Source: a bacterium UBP17_UBA6191 (GTDB lineage: Bacteria; Muiribacteriota; UBA6191). Taken from it: DNA of 23,380 nucleotides. Under the pieces are notes generated by a model. The model did no database searches. It was not told the DNA's origin and saw only the letters and a list, made by a program, of their open reading frames with translations. Shown here piece after piece: positions 16,401-23,380 of the stretch. The stretch's first letter is position 1; each line of letters starts with the position of its first letter. Position numbers and translations under genes: made by a program. The stretch is from contig DITF01000199.1 in NCBI GenBank assembly GCA_002422125.1, positions 3,693 to 27,072 of the forward strand, in the 5' to 3' direction.

Positions 16401-19400
16401 GCCAGCTTTACATAAGTGGCTTCCCCAGGTGTAAATCCTGGGCTACCTACAGTATTCCAAGCCCCATCCGCAAAGCGCATTAAAGTTGCTCTACCTCCGT
16501 GACCTCCATCCTGATAGGCTAAATGCAAAACATCAGAAGAATCATAGGCTAAAGTCTGATAGGGAGCCGACTGGGAGGAAAACCCATCCGTTCCCACAGA
16601 GGCCCAAGTATTGCCATCCCATTTGCGAACCACAGCCAAGGGGTTGCCAAAAGAACTGTCGCGATAAGACACAACCGGATTACCATCAGGAGCAATAATC
16701 AAAGAATGATGCTCAGCCACTCCAGCCGAAAAACCAGCCGAACCCAACACAGGCCAGCTACTCTCTCTCTCATTCAAAATCCGTATTTCATCTAAGACTG
16801 GAGATACTGCAACCGTAAAAGACACGGAAGTAGACATTCCAGCCGCAGATACAGACATCACAATCGTGGCCGTTCCGGAGGCATCCTGTACAGAATTAAT
16901 CAGGATGTACTTACCCTCGATGATTTTGACGGTTGCCACTGCCTGATTTGAGGAGGTAACCGTGGCAGTCATGGTATCTCCCTCAAGATCAAAAAATGTG
17001 GGCCTGACCACTGAAAAACTAAAATCTTCTAAAAGCTGAAGATTCTCAATGGAGTGCAAAACAGGAGCCTCATTCACATTTTTAACCATGATACGAAAGG
17101 GAACCGTCACTGACAAAAACCCATCAGTCACACTTACATTGAGGCGATAAATGCCATCAGCATCAAAATCGCTGGGATTTTCAAAATCTGGGTGGTTGAT
17201 AAAACGAAGTTCATTTCCAATTACCTGAAACAGGGATGCATCCTCCCCACCAGCCACAGAATAAACAACGGCCATTCCTTCCACATCAGTGGCCTGTAAA
17301 CTCATAGCTAAGGACTGATTCTCAGCGGCATAAGCACTCCACCCTAGTTCTCTGAATTCAGTAGCGACAATCCTGACTTGATAATCTCTGAACACGGCCA
17401 CAATTTGATTTTTAGGCCCAATTCCCAAACGGGTGCGTTCTGAATAAAAGGGAGAAATGACTCCACCCGTTGGCTCAATCCATGTCCCAGACTGAAAAGA
17501 AAACATCCTAGCTCGCGAAGAGTCATTGACATCGTTAAAAATTATGTAGGGAACATCAGCCGCATCAAGCTTCAGATCGATCCAATCCGCCACAATGTTG
17601 CCAATTCCGGCTGTTCCAATAATCTCCCAATGAGTACCCTCAAAGCGAGCAACCGTAGCCGCACCACCATTTTGAAAATCCTTAAAGGCTAACCAAAGGC
17701 GATTTTTTGAATCTATGGTCATACTAGGAAATTGCACCGCTTGGGTTGGCAATCCAGTCAGGGGAACGCTCACCCATCCCTCTGCTTCTTTAGCCATGAC
17801 CCGAATTCTCTCACCATTCACAAAATCCTGAAATGCAACATAAGCCTTATTGTTGCGATCCAGAACCAAGCGAGGTAAGTCAGCCCGGCCCGCAGATATA
17901 ACATCAGGTGAGCTCCAGCTCACTCCGTTAAATCTGCGAACATTTGCCAAATATCCATTAGCCTGACCTCGATAGGCCACCCAAGGATAACCATTGGAAT
18001 CAATTTGCAAAGAAACATGATCGGCAGACTCTCCGCTAAAACCACCGGATCCGACCAAGCTCCAGCTTGTTCCATTAAACTTTCTCACTGTGATTCGGTT
18101 GGAAAAATCCAAATCCTCATAAGCCACAAAAATAGTGTCATCGCTATGTATGGCAATTTCTATCCAACTTCCCCCACCAGAGGAAAAATTGGCTGGACCA
18201 ACCAGAACCCATTCTCCATTAACAAACTTCTTAACCGTTACTCCCCCTGATGCTACATCATGAAATGCCACATAGGGAATTCCCACAGAGTTAAATGCTA
18301 CAGCCGGAAATTCGCCCGTAACGGTATCTAAATACGGGTTAGTACCTACAAAGGTCAAAGAACCACTGCCAACTCCAAGAGGCATGGGCTCATCATTGAT
18401 TGGATTTACTGTCAGTAAAAATGTGGTGGATACGCTATAGGTGGTTGAGGTTACGGTAACTGTAATCACAGCACTTCCATAAGCATCTGGAACCGAAGTT
18501 AGGCCAAGGTCACCCCCGCCCAGATCCACCACTTCAGCCAAGGAAGTATCTGCTGAGGACATCTGAAAGAAGACCGGATCCCCATCCTGATCCATAGCAT
18601 TGATTCCTACAGGAAATGGTGAAAAATCTTCGTCCACTACCAAATCTGCGATGGCTTCCAATACAGGAGCATCATCCTGATCAATCACAGAGACTACTAC
18701 AGAAATTGTAGCCATTGCACCAGATGGATCACTGGCCGATACCACCAGATTATAGGTGTTATCTGTATCTGAATCGAGAGGGTTTTCATAATCTGGGGCA
18801 TTTAAAAAGGATAGCTCCCCCGATTGTGCATCAATCGTAAACAAAGCTCCATCCAACCCGGGTGCTATGGCATAAACCAGAGGATCTAAATCTGCATCCG
18901 TGGCAACAATGGTTGCAACTTGGGTGCTGTTTTCCTGAACCGAAAACTCAATTACCCCATTGCTTAAAACCATTACGGTAGCGCGGCTGGAATTTCCATC
19001 ATCACGGTATCCCACATATATTCGGTCTTCGGAATCAATGACCGCGTCATGAAAATACCCATTTCCGGCCGAAAACCCCTGAATACCCGCAAATTCCCAG
19101 CTTGTTCCGTCCCATACCATAGCGGAAGCTTTTCCATTTGCAGCAGTATCACTATATATAATGTGGGGTCTATCCATAGAATCAATCACTAGATTCATGT
19201 AACCTGTTCCACCCACCGTAAAGGCCCTTGGGCCAACTAACTGCCACTCATTCCCGATCAAACGAACAACCGTGGCCTTGTTAGAATTCAGATTATCTAC
19301 CAAAGCAATGTAGGGAATGCCAGTGGAATCAAAGGCCAAGTCCTGACTTAATGGGTAGGTAATCATGGTCTGCGGATCACCAGCAACAACCCAGCTTCCA

Positions 19401-22400
19401 TTGACAAACTTATGAACTCCAACCCCTGCTCCGGCCTGAACATGACGATAAGACAGATACATGGTCCCAAAAGGATCTGATTTCACAGTTAGGTATTGAG
19501 CTGTGTTTGTGGAGATCCCAGCACTGCCCGCATATTCCCACTCCCCTTCCACCAAAACTCTAACAGTTGCACGGCCAAAAAAGCTTGAATCAGAGTACGC
19601 AAGAAACAACTGACCCTGATTATCAAATCCAAGAGCTGGAAAAGCACCTACTGCACCAGTGGCAGAACCATAGGTCTCCCAGTTAGAACCATTAAACCGC
19701 TTTACAAAAATTGCATTAGTCGACTCATGACTGTAGGCCAAATAAAGTGCGTCTGAGGAGTCTACTGCTAGGGCAGTTCCACCGACCTGGGCATCTGATA
19801 ACCCTAATGTACCGACTGGGGACCATGCTGACCCGTTCCATAACATTACTGAAGCCCTAGAACCAAAAGCATAATCCCGGTAGGCAAGGTATACATTATT
19901 TTGAGAGTCCACAGCTAAAGATTGATTCTCGGCAGCCGCCCCAGATAATCCGGGATTGCCCAAATTTTCCCATGTTCGCACGCCTGAAGCTATAACTGGT
20001 GGGCTATTAACATCCAACACTGTAACAAACAATGTCTGCACACTATATGCACCCAGTGAATCTGTTACTTTTACCAGAACCTCGTACACATTATCCACAT
20101 TGGAATCTGTTGGGGCTTCAAAGTCGGGCGAAGTTACAAAACTTAAAATTCCACTGCTGGGGTGAATAAAAAAACTACCCTGATCAGCTCCCCCCTCTAG
20201 TGAAAAAACCAAAGGAACATTGTTATCCACATCGGTTGCCACTACTGTCATTACATTAGTGCTACCTTCATTAATGGAAATTGCCCCTGTGCTGATTATC
20301 ACTGGATCATCATTTACTGGATTTATCGTAGCCACAAAGGTTTGATAGCTAACGCCACCCTCACTGTCTTCAAACTGAAGCACAAAACTGTCCGTTCCAT
20401 AAAAATCGGCCACCGGGGTATATTCAAAACCTGAGGAGGTTAATCCCAGACTTCCCTGCAAAGGAGCTTCAAGCATCGATACAGTGACCTCTGTCCCTTC
20501 TGGATCAGAATGCCCCCAGATATTCCAATAAAAGCTATCCTCATCTAGACTAAACCAGACCTCACCTTCCCCAAAACCTGTAAGTGGGGGCTGATTTACA
20601 AAATTTACGGTTACGGCAATTTCTGCAAAGTGGCACAGACTTTCTGCCGTGGTATCACAAACCTGTAACCCTGCATACAAGGTGCCATAAAAATTGGGAG
20701 CAGGAATAATTGTAAGCATTCCGTTCTCAATTACAAAACCCAGACCTGTTGACACAACCATGTTTGTAACAGACCCTGTATAAGCTACCGCCCCTAAATT
20801 TACCGAATCCCCATCCACTTCAAGCACAGAAAATGCAATTGAGGTTGTAGTGTTGCGATCAAAAACCACAGAGGTATCTGATAAAATCACGGTTGGGGTA
20901 TCGTCAACGGCCGTGACCGTCAAAGAAATAGACTGAGTAACACAATATTGATCTGGGGTACTTGTCTCACAAACACTCACCAACAAGTTGCCAACCCCTG
21001 ACTGATTGGGAGCGGGAATAAAATCAAGATTTCCAGCATTAAACTGGACTGTTCCCAAAGAACTAGGCGAAAATTCTGCGCTCAAAGACAAGGAATCCCC
21101 ATCTGGATCACTAAACGAGAGAGGAATATAAAGATTGGTGTCCTCTTCAGTGCTTAGAGGAGACACCTCAGCAAGTATGGGCATTTGATTGGGCTCTTCT
21201 TCGACAACCATAGTAAAGCCTTTGACAAAATATAGGCCTGTCGCTTCATGCAAAAACTCCAGAGCAAAAAAATCTTCCCCAAAAAAGCCAGCTTCGGGAG
21301 TGTATTCCACAAAAGATTGGGTCAGATTCAGGTTTCCCGATGTGGGGGCTGTAACAACAGACACAAAAATCCCTGATTCCAAGGCAAAAGGAATGTTGGC
21401 AACCTCACCAAATTCCAGACTGTATCCATCAGGGAGTGACTCTGGATCAGGAAGCGGTGCCTTAACAAAACCATAAGCAAACTCAGGTCCAACAAAACCT
21501 AATGGGTGTTTCAAAAATCCCCTGATAGTGGTTGACTGACTCAATGCCAATTCAGCCGGCAACATAAGCGAAGGACTTGTAAGATTTGGGGTTGTGTCAT
21601 CCAGGGTATAAAACAATTCGCTTCCCTCAACACTGGAGCTCAAAGCTATTGTGGCTGTTCCCGCAAAAAACTGTTCCACGGACACAGTGGTGATCTCGTA
21701 GCTTAAAACCGGAAGCTCCACCTGTGTAAAAGTATAGCTGTAGTCTGGGGATCTAACCCCTTTTGGGCTGATAGTCTGAAACACAAAAGTAGTAGACTCA
21801 GAAAAATTGACACTGTGAGGCAGAGGAAAAACTGAGCCATCACTCAGTCGAATTTGTTCACCGGCGGTACCACTTCCTGAAACAATAAGTCCCAGAGTGC
21901 CTGCAAAAAACTGGTTTGAGTAAGTATCTGGATTGGTAGGTGTAATCGTAGGAGTTGGCGGTGTCTCTTTGACGAAAGTGAAATAACGAACCCCAGATTC
22001 CTGACCATTGGCGAGACGAACAAAAGCCCGAATCGTTGTGCTGTCGCTGATTTCAACTGAGGCCGTCCCTGTGACCAAAATCACAGAAGATGAGCTTTTG
22101 GGATTAGTGTTATCCAGGGTGTACAAAATTTGGGCCCCACTGGCAACCAGAGTTACTGGAAGCGAGGACGCAAAATAGCCAGATGATGGGTAGCTTATCA
22201 AATCAGGAAAAATCGTGGGCATTGGCTCCAGCGAAAGCCCCGATATGGCACCTGTTACATTCACCGTCCTTTGACCACTACGAATCAGGGAGCGGGTGGA
22301 GTCAAGATAATCCACGCGAATGTTGCGGTTATTACCGAAGGGAACTTGAAGCCTTGCGCTGGTAGTAGCTCCAGCAAATTCCATACTTTGGCTGGCAATG

Positions 22401-23380
22401 TCTGAGCCAGTGATACTAACTACAATATGCTGTAGATCAGCCTGCAAAAAGTCACTGGGAGCCTCATTAAAACCGGTATCAAGATTCGATACGGATGCCC
22501 TGACATTAGTGGGGTTCTCATTTTTTGGATTCAGAATCCGTGCTAACTCAGCCTGTAAATTGAGTCCATCTGTCAAGCTGGGCAGAAGGGCGAAAGATTG
22601 ACGAATGATCTCCTGCCCTCGGGAGTTTGCGATAACGGCCACAAGTTCTGTGGCTTGCGTTTTTGGGACATCGACCAGAAATTCTCTGGTTAACAAACCC
22701 AAAAGACTGGCTCCGGCAATTTTAGTTTGCAAGCCCGACTCCAAAGCATAGAGAGAAAATTCAAATCCAGAGTTGAGCCCCGAAGAAGCCTCCAGTAAAA
22801 AACGAATCTGTGTAAGTGAGCCTGCTTGTAATCCTCCTGAAGACTCCTGGGGCCAAACTTCCCCTAACACGGTTTGCTGGACAGGCCTGATTCTTAGGGA
22901 TGGGGCTGAAGACATTCCACTAGCTCCCCCCTCAACCACAAACTCACGGGCAACATTTGCAAAAGACAGACTAGCCTGAGGAACAGATGATTCTACAAAC
23001 AAAGGCCAGTCAGGTACTACAGTCTGCAATCTATGTTCTGTGGGCAGGTACACGCCATTGGGCCTGAAAACTCTGTAACTGCGAAGAGAGGGCTCATACA
23101 TCCATACTGCATTAATCCCATCAAGGACCAATTCTGTTACACTATACACTCTGGACATTCCTGGATTGATCAGTGCAAACCCCGGGTTTTGTAAAATGAC
23201 TCGGTAAGGTCCATCACTCATTACAGAATTGGCAACCAATCCACTTTTGTTTACCTGATAGCGACCCAAGGCGGGAGATAAATTTTCGGGAATTGAGCCA
23301 GCCCTCGCAACCACTTGGTGAGGGATATTTGCCTCTGCTCGCCAGTGCTTTCCAGCTAATACCCAAGTCGCCGTACCGTG
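10493..23380 (-). CDS. Giant propeller/cadherin/Ig modular surface protein, 5' end outside window
   Basis: At least 4295 codons; the frame is open to the right edge with no stop, so the GTG at 23314 need not be the start and the true N-terminus is missing. Order from N to C: an unrecognised region, chitobiase/hexosaminidase-C-like domains with YTLDNTNP and YTLDDTTP, Ig/cadherin-like domains with linkers such as NPVNDDP and VLDVNSPP, and four seven-bladed propellers each followed by a cadherin-like domain. Further Ig domains, a fifth propeller, a Big_5-like domain and a sixth propeller complete it. Blades share the pattern hhhD-x4-PYVAYRD followed by a K-F-N-G-(S/T)-x-W-x-x-VG turn. The C-terminus ends GGFWDPGN straight after the last blade, with no RTX repeats, no anchor and no obvious type I signal. 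Cysteines are rare and mostly paired. An extracellular adhesive or carbohydrate-binding role is inferred from the domains. It converges on the secretion cluster, but export by that cluster is unproven. Confidence 0.9.
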   Translation of the reverse strand, partial: HGTATWVLAGKHWRAEANIPHQVVARAGSIPENLSPALGRYQVNKSGLVANSVMSDGPYRVILQNPGFALINPGMSRVYSVTELVLDGINAVWMYEPSLRSYRVFRPNGVYLPTEHRLQTVVPDWPLFVESSVPQASLSFANVAREFVVEGGASGMSSAPSLRIRPVQQTVLGEVWPQESSGGLQAGSLTQIRFLLEASSGLNSGFEFSLYALESGLQTKIAGASLLGLLTREFLVDVPKTQATELVAVIANSRGQEIIRQSFALLPSLTDGLNLQAELARILNPKNENPTNVRASVSNLDTGFNEAPSDFLQADLQHIVVSITGSDIASQSMEFAGATTSARLQVPFGNNRNIRVDYLDSTRSLIRSGQRTVNVTGAISGLSLEPMPTIFPDLISYPSSGYFASSLPVTLVASGAQILYTLDNTNPKSSSSVILVTGTASVEISDSTTIRAFVRLANGQESGVRYFTFVKETPPTPTITPTNPDTYSNQFFAGTLGLIVSGSGTAGEQIRLSDGSVFPLPHSVNFSESTTFVFQTISPKGVRSPDYSYTFTQVELPVLSYEITTVSVEQFFAGTATIALSSSVEGSELFYTLDDTTPNLTSPSLMLPAELALSQSTTIRGFLKHPLGFVGPEFAYGFVKAPLPDPESLPDGYSLEFGEVANIPFALESGIFVSVVTAPTSGNLNLTQSFVEYTPEAGFFGEDFFALEFLHEATGLYFVKGFTMVVEEEPNQMPILAEVSPLSTEEDTNLYIPLSFSDPDGDSLSLSAEFSPSSLGTVQFNAGNLDFIPAPNQSGVGNLLVSVCETSTPDQYCVTQSISLTVTAVDDTPTVILSDTSVVFDRNTTTSIAFSVLEVDGDSVNLGAVAYTGSVTNMVVSTGLGFVIENGMLTIIPAPNFYGTLYAGLQVCDTTAESLCHFAEIAVTVNFVNQPPLTGFGEGEVWFSLDEDSFYWNIWGHSDPEGTEVTVSMLEAPLQGSLGLTSSGFEYTPVADFYGTDSFVLQFEDSEGGVSYQTFVATINPVNDDPVIISTGAISINEGSTNVMTVVATDVDNNVPLVFSLEGGADQGSFFIHPSSGILSFVTSPDFEAPTDSNVDNVYEVLVKVTDSLGAYSVQTLFVTVLDVNSPPVIASGVRTWENLGNPGLSGAAAENQSLAVDSQNNVYLAYRDYAFGSRASVMLWNGSAWSPVGTLGLSDAQVGGTALAVDSSDALYLAYSHESTNAIFVKRFNGSNWETYGSATGAVGAFPALGFDNQGQLFLAYSDSSFFGRATVRVLVEGEWEYAGSAGISTNTAQYLTVKSDPFGTMYLSYRHVQAGAGVGVHKFVNGSWVVAGDPQTMITYPLSQDLAFDSTGIPYIALVDNLNSNKATVVRLIGNEWQLVGPRAFTVGGTGYMNLVIDSMDRPHIIYSDTAANGKASAMVWDGTSWEFAGIQGFSAGNGYFHDAVIDSEDRIYVGYRDDGNSSRATVMVLSNGVIEFSVQENSTQVATIVATDADLDPLVYAIAPGLDGALFTIDAQSGELSFLNAPDYENPLDSDTDNTYNLVVSASDPSGAMATISVVVSVIDQDDAPVLEAIADLVVDEDFSPFPVGINAMDQDGDPVFFQMSSADTSLAEVVDLGGGDLGLTSVPDAYGSAVITVTVTSTTYSVSTTFLLTVNPINDEPMPLGVGSGSLTFVGTNPYLDTVTGEFPAVAFNSVGIPYVAFHDVASGGVTVKKFVNGEWVLVGPANFSSGGGSWIEIAIHSDDTIFVAYEDLDFSNRITVRKFNGTSWSLVGSGGFSGESADHVSLQIDSNGYPWVAYRGQANGYLANVRRFNGVSWSSPDVISAGRADLPRLVLDRNNKAYVAFQDFVNGERIRVMAKEAEGWVSVPLTGLPTQAVQFPSMTIDSKNRLWLAFKDFQNGGAATVARFEGTHWEIIGTAGIGNIVADWIDLKLDAADVPYIIFNDVNDSSRARMFSFQSGTWIEPTGGVISPFYSERTRLGIGPKNQIVAVFRDYQVRIVATEFRELGWSAYAAENQSLAMSLQATDVEGMAVVYSVAGGEDASLFQVIGNELRFINHPDFENPSDFDADGIYRLNVSVTDGFLSVTVPFRIMVKNVNEAPVLHSIENLQLLEDFSFSVVRPTFFDLEGDTMTATVTSSNQAVATVKIIEGKYILINSVQDASGTATIVMSVSAAGMSTSVSFTVAVSPVLDEIRILNERESSWPVLGSAGFSAGVAEHHSLIIAPDGNPVVSYRDSSFGNPLAVVRKWDGNTWASVGTDGFSSQSAPYQTLAYDSSDVLHLAYQDGGHGGRATLMRFADGAWNTVGSPGFTPGEATYVKLAFDSNDVPYVAYRDVPNGGRASVMRYSEGAWSQLGVAYISAGDASFISLAVDPLNRPLIAYRYDPDGGRTWVHRFEDGKWKHLNLGANVLAVNAAWQSLKTDRFSVPYLAYIDQSAAELVLARYNETTWVELARSSVATGTNEKYVTLLIDNRDQIYVSLRNTDLNNGDSVVLKYVNNTLEFVGPSSGINTDDTRFTAMAVDANGKLYLAYKDAQFANKTTVRHQVLLPVVETVLENQPNAVSIDAYFPETEALVYTIVAGADQSLFEIDSLGQVQFVTAPDYEQPMDSNVLNMYEFSVQISSGSQLTTVPVRVAVENVDEAPIMGPPTSSALNEDFGPHSVTLTATDPDGDPITYIVSSLHPHIVSTPVVSGNVLIFTPVPNAYGDATISVTAIANGLSHTQTFVQTISPVNDDPSITNTLYTTWEFLGGTNMTETSVNNHLGFALNQEDVPYVAFSDNAWSGRMTVKSYGEGSWSTVGAGGFTTAGVSFIHLAMDNSDFPWVGFSDGSQSNKASVMRFNGSSWIGVGAAGFTSSVNHLSFALSPTSTPYVAYSNNASGASWVSVMKYDGTTWDFVGEPYVRSEAGVSMDFPAIAIAPDGTPYVIYRLYEGGYGQAASVVKYDGTTWVQVGPLGFSGALPGDNNVYDPYILISPDGVPVVGYRDRGPPASSRASVLYFNGTNWVPYGQLGFSDGEASYVRVALDSMGRPWASYQRDANSYSAVVKRFDGSNWVPVGAPPISAGSAGFLQIAMTSEDVPLIAYRQSGNSKPAVMMATSFVNFVVSENADFTTTMTVFDVDGDTEFSFVLQGADSNFFTIHSTSGELSLIAPLNFEDPIDANSDNVYEFTVQVSDGFGGVGYSPVKLKIEDENEAPYISLFFASNQSEIVTNWVNTELWSVGERILSYDLFDEDGQAATLTILNNGETELGTVTTTQPGELEFTFSEPFVAGTTIIYLELCDDSATPVCRVVELPLETINYALPTIDVVENNLTVAEMQSVHFVYSVLSYGPQFSLTVKFEPDHGSINFDEFTRSGIITYNSGAEYSGPDSFTMEVDDGINTTEIELFVTVVPAPPMMNELYSENPQLWLNQSNNLVADVSYMGLPLSVNWTLLGYPPGANVGELEQDLVDEYLAQLTPSLPGRYKVRFDMVDQTNQPYFMEQEFFTRDEWTVLPALADDSFSAHLQIAGLGNSLYARYMNTYNELEVKRYNGETWMATNIPYYSPAGMTVVGATVYIAYEYNSMLEIHRSNNNQSYEQVGQSLPNITGVVLGHNLSEDVFLCTTGSTLAVQCYFFDGSHWIKAGDEFGEVTPAIFQPQLISHNNVMYYTAIHYSTTLNKDVPVLYSYNGSQWDEETAIDIPSFTTILDYKAGFIGDQLWAMMASASSIFISRYDMVNGAMIPEDFDSDQLISADMLVDNRGDIYLASLSGSSPVRLMISRYNVLENEWENMTYPEDVNMESLATGVVRLARLSGVPHLAITNSSDGAVVDFYKLDKTVAPLVTRHSPIRMNTALSGGSIALDYSKELPTTAHIGAVSLKNELNGDGFYNASITNTDGEAELLLELTSNLEAGRRYTMEAGSIRVGGPAFIEDYQDINAPPFRFDFLTKAPHLNVGGDLNRNPSRNHSIAVAMQGDNPEIYVSAIEISTDLASGTKYEDGSWSHMSSDISESAAATSTGWIGIGKEQKPVITIRDTNHRIQAHAWTGSIWSSLSVDQGSPDLFGEASGHHVLASGRAPAVGASPVHDYLYVMARMTSNNEIRVASLDTTGTWNLIATGAAIGNAEGDDFAIAVGEDGMPYVVYKDYSNSEVQVKKWNGSSWNHVTGANPFGANTPNRMLQIEALGTGFVIVGGLEESTNSFRMQKFDNSSWSDYETPIQIVSAVTHYDMAFVDQTLFLTVSDSTTGTRIFYKGFTDPDWLEVISFTQNDLESPRFGSDGKNLYLIGNDPIADELQVHKLEPIGGFWDPGN
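10496..11915 (-). other. Big_5-like domain and C-terminal propeller 6 of the giant protein
   Basis: About 11580-11915 encodes one domain with the SbsA/Big_5-type layout: SPIRMNTALSGGSIALDYSK at the start, then a strand pattern ending LEAGRRYTMEAGSIRV. The remainder to the stop is a sixth propeller of seven blades, including VGEDGMPYVVYKDYSN and KKWNGSSWNHVTG. It closes with GSDGKNLYLIGND at the C-terminus. The protein stops 21 residues after that strand, so the propeller is the terminal domain. Confidence 0.65.
11916..13780 (-). other. Ig-type domains and divergent propeller 5 of the giant protein
   Basis: After unit D come about three beta-sandwich domains (about 12905-13780), one with the CDDSATPVC loop and one with a GPDSFTMEVDDG strand. 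Propeller 5 runs about 11916-12905, starting DEWTVLPAL. Seven blades can be counted, for example KRYNGETWMA, YFFDGSHWIKAG, YSYNGSQWDEE and VDNRGDIYLASLSG. The blades keep the N-G-(S/T)-x-W turn but have lost most of the PYVAYRD pattern. Confidence 0.65.
13780..15127 (-). repeat. Incomplete super-repeat unit D: propeller 4 + cadherin-like
   Basis: The unit starts TTWEFLGG. Seven blades include LNQEDVPYVAFSDNA, IAPDGTPYVIYRLY and LDSMGRPWASYQRDA. Some inter-blade loops are longer than in units A-C. The cadherin-like domain (SENADFTTTMTVFDVDGD, NFEDPIDANSDNVY) ends IEDENEAPY. The Ig-like part that ends units A-C is replaced by two different Ig-type domains. Confidence 0.75.
15128..16756 (-). repeat. 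Super-repeat unit C: propeller 3 + cadherin-like + Ig-like
   Basis: 543 codons, same order of parts. Seven blades include YDSSDVLHLAYQDGG, FDSNDVPYVAYRDV and VDANGKLYLAYKDA. The cadherin-like part reads LENQPNAVSIDAYFPE and PDYEQPMDSNVLNMY. The Ig-like part holds VPNAYGDATISVTA and ends SPVNDDP. Confidence 0.8.
16757..18358 (-). repeat. Super-repeat unit B: propeller 2 + cadherin-like + Ig-like
   Basis: 534 codons, same order of parts as unit A. Seven blades include IHSDDTIFVAYEDLD, IDSNGYPWVAYRGQ and LDRNNKAYVAFQDF, with the KFNGTSWSLVG turn. The cadherin-like part reads AAENQSLAMSLQATDVEG and PDFENPSDFDADGIY. The Ig-like part holds VQDASGTATIVMSVSA and ends SPVLDE. Confidence 0.8.
18359..19972 (-). 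repeat. Super-repeat unit A: propeller 1 + cadherin-like + Ig-like
   Basis: 538 codons measured from the Trp of TWENLG to the equivalent residue of unit B. Seven blades of about 48 residues are visible, for example LAVDSSDALYLAYSHES and VIDSEDRIYVGYRDDG. The first strand TWENLGNPGLSG completes the last blade. A cadherin-like domain (VQENSTQVATIVATDAD, PDYENPLDSDTDNTY) and an Ig-like domain (VPDAYGSAVITVTVTS, ending NPINDEP) follow. Confidence 0.8.
19985..21465 (-). other. Ig/cadherin-like domain chain before the first propeller
   Basis: About five beta-sandwich domains. Evidence is the recurring DPDGDSLSLS / DPEGTEVTVS Ca-binding-type motif, the strand end F-x-Y-T-P-x-x-x-F-Y-G-x-D-x-F, and linkers VDDTPTV, VNQPPLTG, NPVNDDPVI and VLDVNSPPVI. 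Two of the domains carry a short disulfide-type loop (CETSTPDQYC and CDTTAESLC). This is the bacterial cadherin-like or tandem-95 style of repeat, usually a spacer in long adhesins. Confidence 0.75.
21470..22205 (-). repeat. Chitobiase/hexosaminidase C-terminal-like domains in the giant protein
   Basis: Two clear copies carry the hallmark I/F-YTLD-(N/D)-(T)-x-P turn: ILYTLDNTNPKSSS (near 22133-22092) and LFYTLDDTTPNLTSPS (near 21618-21571). Each is followed by a beta strand with STTIRAF or STTIRGF. A middle copy (about 21730-21960) keeps the strands and a STTFVF strand but has lost the YTLD turn. The family (CHB_HEX_C_1) is a small beta-sandwich found on carbohydrate-active and surface proteins. 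Confidence 0.65.
22210..23380 (-). other. N-terminal visible region of the giant protein, unrecognised
   Basis: About 390 residues without a family I can name. The stretch includes LGRYQVNKSGL, a beta-rich region around FLLEASSGLNSGFEFSLYAL, and a sandwich-like end with ARLQVPFGNNRNIRVDYLDS. It reads as beta-sheet domains. Signal peptide, lipobox or retention module, if any, must lie beyond the window edge. The 22 codons before GTG 23314 are open and coding-like, including TWVLAGKHWRAEANIPHQV. Confidence 0.5.

Noticed and set aside
10493..23380. RTX toxin or classic RTX adhesin assignment for the giant protein
   Set aside because: No GGxGxDxxx nonapeptide repeats are present; the repeats are propeller blades and Ig/cadherin-like domains.

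Overview
The window looks like a chromosomal segment of a Gram-negative bacterium of low-to-moderate GC. The evidence is a periplasmic adaptor protein, a very large Cys-poor modular surface protein, and typical Shine-Dalgarno sites and promoters. The style (RmuC, DUF1428, an MFS protein with a WNSWMGDL motif, a giant cadherin/propeller protein) would fit Bdellovibrionota or another former deltaproteobacterial lineage. That placement is inference only. I saw no tRNA, rRNA, CRISPR array or intact insertion sequence.

Left part (1-4400). A truncated minus-strand gene runs off the left edge. Its start codon lies inside a 26-bp near-perfect palindrome. A non-coding stretch follows that carries four GTGACA boxes. 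Next comes a decayed AAA-ATPase/PD-(D/E)XK gene (465-1405) with a frameshift, a large internal deletion and a TGA at a probable Trp position. Three minus-strand genes follow: an unrecognised four-TM protein with two CxxC pairs, rmuC, and a DUF1428 (YbaA-like) gene. An MFS transporter (4401-5741) is divergent from DUF1428.

Middle part (5742-10490). A plus-strand cluster encodes what looks like a non-standard type I secretion system. A promoter region precedes a 214-residue Ala/Lys/Pro/Met-rich protein that has two internal repeats and an acidic C-terminus ending in DVV. A rho-independent terminator follows it. Then comes an ABC exporter with a C39-like N-terminal domain and a degenerate ATPase domain. 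By a 4-bp ATGA overlap this is joined to an unusual fusion: a cyclic-nucleotide-binding domain, one TM helix and a HlyD-type membrane fusion protein. No outer-membrane TolC-type gene is in the window.

Right part (10493-23380, minus strand). One reading frame of 4295 codons fills this region and is still open at the right edge, so its N-terminus lies outside the window. It encodes a giant, probably extracellular protein. From N to C it holds an unrecognised region, two or three chitobiase/hexosaminidase-C-like domains, a chain of Ig/cadherin-like domains, and four copies of a composite super-repeat of about 540 residues (seven-bladed propeller, cadherin-like domain, Ig-like domain), the fourth being incomplete. 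After that come more Ig domains, a fifth more divergent propeller, a Big_5-like domain, and a sixth propeller at the extreme C-terminus. It is convergent with the secretion genes, with a strong hairpin between them.

Most interesting points: a possibly cyclic-nucleotide-gated type I exporter with a degenerate ATPase and a candidate small repetitive cargo, and the propeller/cadherin super-repeat architecture of the giant protein.
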